64,000 nucleotides of DNA from Setophaga petechia (Eukaryota; Chordata; Aves; Passeriformes; Parulidae). The notes under the pieces are model-generated. The model had not been told where the DNA came from. It worked only from the letters and a program-made list of their open reading frames with translations, and did not search any database. The DNA lies in contig JANCRA010000014.1 in assembly GCA_024362935.1 (NCBI GenBank), forward strand, positions 2,437,001 to 2,501,000. Reading direction: 5' to 3'. Both the position numbers and the translations under genes were made by a program. Every line of letters starts with the position of its first letter. The stretch's first letter is position 1. This document shows, piece after piece, positions 57,601 through 64,000 of the stretch.

Positions 57601-57993
57601 CCCTCAGACCCACCCCAAACACACCAGACCCACCCTCATCCCCTCAGACCCACCCCAATCCCCTCAGACCCACCCTCATCCCCTCATCCCCCCAGCTCCT
57701 CTTCCTCACCCTCCCAGCTGCTGCACCTCAATCCCAATCCCTCAAACCCCATCCCCCAGACCTAATCCCTGTCCCCAACACCCACCCAGCCCATAAGCCC
57801 CTCCAGACTCGTTCCCGGTCACCCCAGGCCGTGTCCCCAAGGCCCCAGGCCCGGCCCGGCCCCCTCAGCCCAGCCCAGCCCAGCCCGGCCCGGCCCCGCC
57901 GACCCCGATGAGGTGAATCCGGTCGAGGCTGAAGTTGGGCACGATCGTCACCAGCTCCTTCTCGGCCAGGAACTCCACCTCGGCGGGCTCCAT
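54538..57993 (-). CDS. GINS2: GINS2 (PSF2), DNA replication complex GINS subunit
   Basis: CDS is complement of 57904-57993, 56981-57095, 56301-56400, 55056-55182 and 54538-54663: 558 nt, 185 residues, the same length as human GINS2. All introns are GT/AG with agreeing phases. The protein begins [20 protein letters not shown], has [57 protein letters not shown], and ends GSHSQDF. PSF2 joins SLD5, PSF1 and PSF3 in the GINS tetramer, which with CDC45 and MCM2-7 forms the CMG helicase that unwinds DNA in S phase. It is intact. It is convergent with GSE1, and its promoter faces C16orf74's 3' side. Confidence 0.98.
54760..54955 (+). mobile_element. CR1 LINE fragment in GINS2 intron 4
   Basis: CR1 3' region on the + strand: ATGTCTGGAAGTGCTCAAGG, ACAGGCTGGATGGGGCTTGC, AGCTGCCTGGTCTAGTGCAA and CCAACCCAAACCATCCCATG. 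The 5' part is truncated, and it is antisense to GINS2. Confidence 0.9.
55056..55182 (-). CDS. GINS2: GINS2 exon 4
   Basis: Acceptor CCTGTCCCAG, donor GCCAAG|GTGGGA (minus strand). Encodes [20 protein letters not shown] and [20 protein letters not shown] with AK. The most conserved exon of the gene. Confidence 0.98.
55183..56300 (-). other. GINS2: GINS2 intron 3
   Basis: 1118-bp intron. Mostly unique sequence; a small tandem GAGTGGTTGTGTCAC repeat at about 55228-55300. No transposon or exon was recognised in the rest. Confidence 0.7.
56301..56400 (-). CDS. GINS2: GINS2 exon 3
   Basis: Acceptor GTATTTTAG, donor AACTA|GTGAGT. Encodes [20 protein letters not shown] and [13 protein letters not shown]. 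The first residue is Gly where I recall Glu in human, created at the exon 2-3 junction. Confidence 0.97.
56535..56778 (+). mobile_element. CR1 LINE fragment in GINS2 intron 2
   Basis: CR1 3' region on the + strand: GACAGGATGAGAGGAAACAG, CCTCAGGTTTTGCCAGGGGA, AACACTGGAAGGGGCTGCCC, AGGGAGGTTTGGAGTCCCCA and TCCCTGGAGGTGG, ending ATTCTGGGATTCTGTGAC, the characteristic CR1 octamer tail. Antisense to GINS2. Confidence 0.95.
56981..57095 (-). CDS. GINS2: GINS2 exon 2
   Basis: Acceptor GTTTTCCAG, donor GTTG|GTGAGG. Encodes [20 protein letters not shown] and [18 protein letters not shown], the conserved B-domain and linker region. Confidence 0.98.
57545..57715. repeat. CAGACCCACCC minisatellite in GINS2 intron 1
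   Basis: Tandem units of CCCCTCAGACCCACCCTCAT and CCCCAATCCCCTCAGACC, about seven copies of roughly 20-22 bp. Confidence 0.88.
57904..57993 (-). CDS. GINS2: GINS2 exon 1
   Basis: ATG at 57993 in good context (purine-poor upstream but G at +4), encoding [20 protein letters not shown] and [10 protein letters not shown]. Donor ATCGGG|GTCGGC is a weak match to consensus but gives the exact family junction. The first intron is very C-rich near the donor. Confidence 0.97.
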
Positions 57994-58440
57994 GGATCCG
58001 GGGGGAGCCGAACCGGGATCGGGCCGGGACGGGAGCGGAACCGGGCCGGGACCGCGCCGGGATCGAACCCGGGCCGAGCCCGCCCTCGCTCCCTATTGGC
58101 TGCGCAGCTCCCAGACCCCGCCCACCGCTTCCCGCTCCAGCTGCTCGGCGCGTTTTCGCGGTCTTCAAGGAAGGCGGGGCCTGACGCGGTGCGGCGCACG
58201 CTGATTGGCTGTCCCCTTCTGTTGCCGTGGCGCACGCCTCTCTGATTGGCTGTCCTGCGCGCGGCGCGCTCCGGCCGCGGCCCCGCAGGGGGAGGTCCGG
58301 ATGGGGGCACGGGGACCAATCGCGGCGCTCCCCGCGGGCGCTCGGCCAATGAGCTCTGGGCACTTGTTGCCGGGGCGCCGAGGGAGTAGCGGCGCCCGGG
58401 CTGCCGCCCCCTGGCGGCCCGGAGCGGCATCGACCCCCGG
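57994..58440 (-). promoter_or_regulatory. GINS2: GINS2 CpG-island promoter with five CCAAT boxes
   Basis: CpG-rich sequence upstream of the GINS2 start. ATTGG (CCAAT on the minus strand) lies at 58095-58099, 58204-58208 and 58245-58249. CCAAT on the + strand lies at 58316-58320 and 58346-58350. An E2F-like TTTTCGCG lies at 58153-58160. Multiple NF-Y sites plus E2F are typical of S-phase replication genes; use is inferred. Confidence 0.75.
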
Positions 58441-58682
58441 GCTGTGATGGGTGACACGGATTGTGACGGGTAACACCGACTGTGAAGGGTGACACGTATT
58501 GTGATGGGTGACACGGGCTGTGTGTGGCTGTCCCTGGGCTGTCCCTGGTGCCCAGGCCCCAGCAGCTGCCCTCCTGTGCACGCACCAGCAGCTGTGACTG
58601 TCTGTCTGTCTGTTCAGTGGCCCCTGTGCAGACACCCATGCTCAGGCACTTGCCATCACTCACCTGTCCCTTTCCTCTGTTC

Positions 58683-59150
58683 TCCATCCATCCATCCATC
58701 CATCCATCCATCCATCCATCCATCCATCCATCCATCCATCCATCCATCCATCCATCCCTCCATCCATCCATCATCCATGCATCCATCATCCATCCATCCC
58801 TCCATCCATCCATCCATCCATCCATCCATCATCCATCCATCCATCATCCCTCCATCCATCCATCCATCCATCCATCCATCCCTCCATCCATCCATCATCC
58901 ATCCATCCATCATCCCTCCATCCATCCATCCATCCATCATCCATCCATCCATCATCCCTCCCTCCATCCATCCATCCATCCATCCATCCATCCATCCATC
59001 CCTCCATCCATCCATCATCCATCCATCCATCCATCCATCCATCCATCATCCACCCATCCATCCACCCATCCATCCATCATCCATCCATCATCCATCCATC
59101 CATCATCCATCCATCCATCCATCATTCATCCCTCCATCCATCCCCCTCCC
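58683..59150. repeat. (ATCC)n microsatellite
   Basis: About 470 bp of ATCC tetranucleotide repeat with interspersed ATC and CTCC interruptions giving higher-order blocks. It translates as IHPS repeats on one strand and DGWM on the other; neither is a gene. Confidence 0.97.
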
Positions 59151-59814
59151 CACCCCCAGCTCAGCCAAGTGCTTTCTGGATGATTTTGGGGTGGGGGCTG
59201 CATCCCATTTCCAAGTCCCCATGGAATCCCCCTCCCCACCAGACAAATCCACCCCTCCCCAATCCCCCTCCCTAACCACCTCGGGCTCAGCCCTGGGACC
59301 ACCCATGGGATGAGCATTACCCCCGTCCTGGGGTGGGATCCAAGCCCTGGGCACCCCCAGCCCACCCTCACCATGGGTGGCACGAGGAGGGTCCCCAAGC
59401 CCCGTTCCCACAGCAGCCCCCGGTGCTGCCAGCACGTGCTGGGCGCTCCGGGAGCGTCTCCCCCACGCTGCGCCTCCCCTCGCGTGTCTTTTGCCATCTG
59501 CTGCTGTCATTAAAAAATTAAATTTCCATCTGCTTTCACACTCCCGCCTCTCCCGCCGGCTCCGGTGCCGCCGCTCCCCGGGAAGCATCGCCCCCGGCTC
59601 CCTGCCGGGATGCGGCCGCTCCGATCCCGATCCGCCGGGATGAGGGTGACGCCGCCGAGTTCATTTTCCCGCTGCCGTTGGCTGAAATGGATCCTTCAAT
59701 CCCTCCTGGGGAGGTGGGGACGCCGCTTTTTGCCCCCAGCAGACACGGGGGTGATGCTGGGGTGTTTTTGGGGTGCACAACCCACCCTCCCCGTGCTGAC
59801 ACAGCCAAGCTGGG
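59151..59814. other. Intergenic sequence between the ATCC repeat and C16orf74
   Basis: GC-rich unique sequence with a short AT-rich block at 59505-59530. No exon or repeat was recognised. It lies just past the C16orf74 polyadenylation site. Confidence 0.55.
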
Positions 59815-59832
59815 GGTGCAGAACCCCAGGGT

Positions 59833-59838
59833 TTTATT
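59833..59838 (-). terminator. C16orf74: C16orf74 polyadenylation signal
   Basis: AATAAA on the minus strand (GTGAATAAAACCC) lies 179-184 nt past the C16orf74 stop codon. This supports 60177 to about 59815 as the terminal exon and hence the stop at 60017. Confidence 0.7.
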
Positions 59839-60016
59839 CACCGTGGGGGGATCCCCCTCCCCGGCGCTGTCAGGAAAAGGGACAAACCCCAGTCCCTGGT
59901 GTCCAAACCCACCCGTGTGGGTGCCCCGCGTGTCCCTGGCAGCTGCAGCCGTGCCCTGGGGGCTGTGGCTCCATCCCGACGGGTCCTGCCGGGCTGGGTG
60001 TCCCCCGTGTCCCCTC

Positions 60017-60177
60017 TCAGCAGGGGCTGCAGGGCGAGGGACCCTCCCCACGCCGGGCCAGCGCGGTGCCCGTGGGCGTGGGCGGGGTGACGATGATGGA
60101 GGGCACGTGGAGGTGCTTCTGTCCCGCCCTCGAGGTCCCCTCGCTGCCGTTCCCGCTGCTCACACACATCTTCAGGC
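60017..60177 (-). CDS. C16orf74: C16orf74 last coding exon
   Basis: Acceptor with pyrimidine-rich tract then CCCCCCCAG (minus strand). Encodes LKMCVSSGNGSEGTSRAGQK, HLHVPSIIVTPPTPTG and a divergent end ARRGEGPSPCSPC, then TGA at 60017-60019. The polyadenylation signal is 179-184 nt further on. Confidence 0.88.
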
Positions 60178-61494
60178 CTGGGGGGGGACATTTTGGGGGA
60201 TAAAAAGGGGATAAAAGGAGATCAGGCACCAGCATCCTCCGGCTCCCCGCCCTCCTCCGTGTCAACCCTTTACGAGCCACTGGAGAATCCAGAGCATCCT
60301 CACATCTCCTCCCCTGCATCCACCTTGGATTTTGGGGGGTTTCAGAGGTGGATCCCCCCCTTCCCTCGACCACCTGCCCAGCCCACCCCCCCTGAGGGGA
60401 GCAGATCGCTTTAATCTGCTTTTTTTAATCAGGAGAAAAGCCCCGTGTGGCACAGGCGGCATCCAGGGAGGTTTCAGCTCTTCCCAAGCAAGAAAATGCC
60501 CGGAGGGGACAGACACTGATATTTTTAATCTCTTTTTAATTAAGGATAAAGCCCTGCCTTATGTAAGGGAGCTGGAAAAGGGGGAGGGTCTTTTCTTTTA
60601 TTCCAGGCTCCAAGCTCATCAGAGGGGTCTGGAAGCATGGGGGAGTATTTTGGGGCTTTGTTCTGGATTTGGGACAGGATTGGGATTCCTTGGCTGTTTG
60701 CCTCCTCTCTTCAGTTATCCCTTGTTGGACAGGGGGGGTTGTGAGACCCCAAACCCCCCTGACCACTCCCTGCCAACATCCCTGATGCAGAGAGGGGGCA
60801 GAGCTCATTTTTGGGTGATGCATCCAACTCTGTGCCCATCACAGGCAGAATCCCACAGAATGTGGCCTTGGGAACAGCCAGGGAAGAGGCAGCCCTGCAT
60901 CCTGGAGAAGGATCCTCATTAAACCCCATCCCTAACGAGCCCAAGGACGATTAGCAGGAGTCAGAGGGATGCAGAGCTAATGGGAGATGCCATATCCAGC
61001 CCTCACCCTGCCAGGCCAGCAGCACTAAAAGCTCTGCCCCTGTGCAGACATCCCTGACGCCATTCCCAGCCTAAATCCATTAAGAAAATTCAACTTGGGG
61101 AAGAAGGTCCTGGTTGGAGTGTCCCTGGGGAGAGTGGAGCAGTGAGGGATGCTTGGGGCCAGCCTGGAGCTGCATCCCACCCACATGTCCCTGAGCAGCC
61201 TTTCCTGCCTCTGAGGAAACCCACCTGATTTATCAAAGCCATGGATTCTCCAGAGCAAAAGGTGCAGGACAAGCACAGGAATGAGAAAACAAAGCTGGGA
61301 AAATCCTCTTTGGGGTGATCCAGGCGCAACAGGTGGGACTTCAGAAATCCCGCCACATTCCCAAACTCCACCCAACCCGCCCACACCTGAACCTCCTGTG
61401 GGTACCACCATCCCCCAGGCGCCTCCAGGGGAGCAGCAACACCCCAAACCCTCACCCCAAACTCACCTTTCAGGCAGGAAAACCTGAGCCCCAT
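60017..61494 (-). CDS. C16orf74: C16orf74 / calcimembrin, calcineurin-binding membrane peptide
   Basis: CDS is complement of 61467-61494 and 60017-60177: 189 nt, 62 residues. The junction AAAG|GTGAGT to CCCCCCAG|GCC restores Gly. The N-terminus MGLRFSCLKGLKMCVSS matches the human protein closely; Cys7 and Cys14 are the likely S-acylation sites that anchor it to the membrane. LHVPSIIVT (32-40) combines an LxVP and a PxIxIT motif sharing Pro35, the calcineurin docking site; TPPTPTG (40-46) keeps the proline-directed Thr sites. In the family, docking recruits calcineurin to the membrane. Odd points: Val in place of Ile at PxIxIT position 5, Ser in place of Asp at position 2, and a short Cys-ending tail in place of the acidic tail I recall in human (76 residues). 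Confidence 0.88.
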
Positions 61495-61555
61495 GTTCTC
61501 ATCCTCTCAGCGGGATCCAGCCCTCCAACCCCGCCGCCGGCCCTCGCTGCAGGCG
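61467..61555 (-). CDS. C16orf74: C16orf74 exon 2 (5' UTR end and first 9 codons)
   Basis: Acceptor CTCTCTCTCCCCCAG is excellent; the exon runs 61555 to 61467 and ends AAAG|GTGAGT. Coding part is 61494-61467 (MGLRFSCLK plus one base). Bases 61555-61495 are 5' UTR. An out-of-frame ATG at 61502 starts 8 nt upstream of the main ATG. Confidence 0.85.
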
Positions 61556-62514
61556 CTGGGGGAGAGAGAGGAGAGGGCTGAGGGAGGCAGGAAGGAGCAG
61601 GAGCTGAGAGCTCACATCTCTCCCTGCGTGCCTGTGCCTACGGGAGCCACAGGAAACGCGGCTGCTCGCTCGCAAAACCACCGCTGATGTCACGGCACCG
61701 GGGTGACTCAATCCGGCCCGGTGAGGTCCAGCAAGAACTTTTTGGGAGGGTGGAGAAGGAGCCTGGTGCTGGCTGAGTGGTCCCATCCCAGCTTCTCCAC
61801 CCCTGAAAATATTTCGGGATGAGAAGGTTGGGAGCAAGAGGAACTGGGTTGGTTTTAGGTTGGTTCTTGCAGAGAAAACCCCATAATTTCTCTGTTTCCC
61901 CTGTGTGATCCCAGAGGTGCCTCCCTAAGGCTGAGCAGGAGCAGCTGCTGGGATCCACATCCTCCTGCTCCCCCTGGGCATTCCCGATGTCCCCAGAGCT
62001 TTTGGATGGATAATTCCCACTGTGGGACATCATTTTTTCAAGATGCTGAAAATTTTTCTGCTAAAATAAATAAAAAATTCCCTTTATTGGGAAATCTTCA
62101 GCCCTCCTCCCACAGCTGCTGGGAAAAGCTTATTGGGATGAGGGTCAGTGACTCATTTTGGCTCTTCCAAGCTCTGGGCCACACAGAGAGCCAAGGAAAG
62201 CCTCTGCCCCCCCCCTGCCTGACCTCTGCCTTTCCAAGAAGCTCTGAGATGGTTTGGCAGCAGCCCGCAAGGGGAAGTGAAAACTTGCTATCTCTGCTTT
62301 CTTCTGTATTTTTATCAGTTCCCCAGGTGCAGCCTGAGCTGTGACCCACACCCCCAGGGCTGGGGAGTGGAGTCCTCCCCAGGACCCCACTTTGCAGAAC
62401 TCCTGGAGGCTGCCCAAATACCAACAAATCTGTTTTGAGGCAAATCCTGTGGGGTTTGGCACCTGCTGGTGGCTCACACCACTCTGGGACAGAGCAGGGT
62501 CCTGCTGGGGACAC

Positions 62515-63135
62515 CCAGCTCCCTGCACAGGGGGTCTCCATCCTCTGGGATCTGATCCTCTGGAATCTCATCCTCTGGGATGGGGACACACAGCTCTGTG
62601 CACAGGTGGTCTCCATCCTCTGGGATCAGATCCCCTGAGATTTCAACCTCTGGGATCTGATCCCCTGAGATTTCATCCTCTGGGATCTGATCCTCTGGAA
62701 TCTCATCCTCGAGGATAGGGACACCCAGCTCTGTGCACAGGGGGTCTCCGTCCTCTGGGATCTGATCCCCTGGGATTTCAACCTCTGGGATCTGATCCTC
62801 TGGGATGGGGACACCCAGATCTGTGCACAGGGGGTTTCCTCTAGGATCTGATCCCTGGGGATGTGATCCTCTGGAATCTGATCCTCTGGAATCTGATCCT
62901 CTGGGATAGGGACACACAGCTCCGTGCACAAGGGGTGTCCTCTGGGATCTTATCCTCTGGGATCTGATCCTCTGGAATCTCATCCTCTGGGATGGGGATA
63001 CACAGCTCTGTGCACAGGGGGTCTCCGTCCTCTGGAATCTCATCCTCTGGGATTTCAACCTCTGGGGTCTGATCCTCTGGAATCTCATCCTCTGGGATGG
63101 GGACACCCAGCTCTGTGCACAGGGGGTTTCTTCTG
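62515..63135. repeat. CTCTGGGATCTGATC minisatellite in C16orf74 intron 1
   Basis: About 620 bp of 15-bp units (CTCTGGGATCTGATC, CTCTGGAATCTCATC), punctuated by a longer GGGGACACCCAGCTCTGTGC plus ACAGGGGGTCTCC block at about 62510, 62585, 62720, 62805, 62910, 63000 and 63100. This is a composite higher-order array. Confidence 0.92.
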
Positions 63136-63487
63136 GCATCTCATCCCCTGGGATCACCCCCGTGGCCAAACCCTTGCAGAGCACACAGCAGCCCCCTCCC
63201 CATGGATAAATGCCACATTCCAGCTCCAGAATTCGGGTGGAGAACTCCCTCTGCCACCATTCCAGCAGGATTCCTGCTGCTGGGGGCTCCAGCTCGGCTC
63301 CCCTGTGCCAGCACCAGGCCAAAGGAACGTTTGCATCCCGGCGAGTTCACGCTCCAAAAAGCCCCAGACGCTCATGGCAGGCGTCACTGGAGCGGGGACC
63401 GAGCTGCCCGGCCAGGGGGGACACTCAGAGCGTGCCCTGGGAAGGGGAAAAGGGACAAAGCCGGGGCTGCGAGGGGGTGGCACTTAC

Positions 63488-63660
63488 CCGGTGCCCGCAG
63501 GGGCGATGCCCGCGGTCGCATCCCAGCTCCCGGGCGCCGGAGGCTGGCACGGGGGATCCCTCGGCAGGAGGGAGGGCGGCAGGAGGTGCCAGCCGGCCGC
63601 TCTGGGGTTTGGCGGGGTTGGTTGGAACCCGGGCAATGAGGTTACAGCGGAGCCCCGGCT
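63488..63660 (-). promoter_or_regulatory. C16orf74: Probable C16orf74 noncoding first exon and promoter
   Basis: On the minus strand a strong donor GCACCGG|GTAAGTG has its last exon base at 63488. The sequence upstream (63489-63660) is CpG-rich (GGTCGCATCCCAGCTCCCGG read on the + strand), as expected of a first exon with its promoter. The transcription start cannot be fixed from sequence. Confidence 0.5.
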
Positions 63661-64000
63661 CCTCCCATGCAGCCCCCGCTGCGAGCCCCTATCCGTGCCC
63701 AGCAAAGCCCTTGGGTGATGAGGGAACGCGGATTTACTCTCACCCCGCTGCACAAGGCAGTTCAGAACCGAGAGAGAGACAGAGGAAGGTGTGCCAGCCA
63801 AGCCCCCGGGCATCCAGCATCCCTACGAGCAGCCTGAGGGCTGCCAAGTGCCCCGACAGTGCCCACACCCAGGGACAGCAGCATCCCCGAGGTCCTGATG
63901 TCACATTGCCATCAACTCTGGGAGCAGCTCCACCTTCACCAGCTTCCAGGAAGGATCTTTTCCCTTTCCCAGCCCTAAAACCAGCCTGGCAGCGGGGAGG
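63661..64000. other. Sequence upstream of C16orf74
   Basis: Unique, moderately GC-rich sequence. No exon was recognised. By synteny the next gene should be EMC8, beyond the window. Confidence 0.5.

Larger units (their letters stand above)
59815..63488 (-). other. C16orf74: C16orf74 (calcimembrin) gene span
   Basis: Three exons on the minus strand: a noncoding first exon ending at 63488 (donor CCGG|GTAAGTG), exon 2 at 61467-61555, and a last exon from 60177 to about 59815. Introns are 1932 and 1289 bp. In birds this gene may be annotated under a locus number because the product is so small. It lies next to GINS2 on the same strand, as I recall for human 16q24.1. Confidence 0.85.

Noticed and set aside
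58524..59183. Long IHPS-repeat frame (+) and DGWM-repeat frame (-)
   Set aside because: Both are translations of the ATCC microsatellite; a stop-free tetranucleotide repeat is open in many frames.
63484..63813. Minus-strand frame MPGGLAGTPSSV as coding part of C16orf74
   Set aside because: The conserved start MGLRFSCLKG lies in exon 2; this frame ends at the exon 1 donor and looks like 5' UTR and promoter.

Overview
This is a GC-rich, CpG-rich piece of a vertebrate nuclear genome. It is almost certainly avian: it carries 5'-truncated CR1 LINE fragments, compact introns, very many GC-rich minisatellites, and a nuclear copy of a bird-like mitochondrial 12S rRNA. All real genes are spliced, and no prokaryotic gene, CRISPR array or tRNA was seen. 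Three protein genes are supported. Their order and strands match what I recall of human 16q24.1: GSE1 (+), then GINS2 (-), then C16orf74/calcimembrin (-).

Layout. 1-34086: 5' part of the GSE1 locus. It is noncoding apart from two candidate alternative first coding exons (5038-5080 and 20476-20512). Both end in phase 1, as the first shared exon at 34087 requires. The rest is minisatellites, CpG-rich DNA and AT-rich islands that look like conserved regulatory elements. 34087-49573: fifteen shared coding exons of GSE1. Every junction has GT/AG and the right phase, and together they give 1187 residues from the shared-exon Met. 49574 to about 51955: GSE1 3' UTR, with many A tracts. 52.0-54.0 kb: gap between the convergent GSE1 and GINS2 genes, filled by two minisatellites and a long poly-T. 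54538-57993 (-): five GINS2 exons encoding 185 residues, with a CpG-rich promoter at 57994-58440 carrying five CCAAT boxes. 58683-59150: large ATCC microsatellite. 59815-63488 (-): C16orf74, with two coding exons (62 residues) and a likely noncoding first exon.

How the genes relate. GSE1 is a nuclear scaffold of LSD1/CoREST-HDAC (BHC) corepressor complexes. GINS2 is the PSF2 subunit of GINS in the CMG replicative helicase. C16orf74 is a small membrane-anchored calcineurin-binding protein; here it keeps the overlapping LxVP/PxIxIT docking site but has a different, shorter C-terminus. They are neighbours by synteny and not a pathway. The most notable items are the short-tailed C16orf74 orthologue with an overlapping uORF, the two phase-matched GSE1 first exons, the 12S rRNA NUMT in a GSE1 intron, a 180-bp higher-order G-rich repeat, and an E-box array repeated about every 41 bp.

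Family identities rest on residue-level recall of the vertebrate orthologues. Exon borders were set by hand from splice signals and reading phase. Conservation claims for noncoding islands are inferred from composition only.
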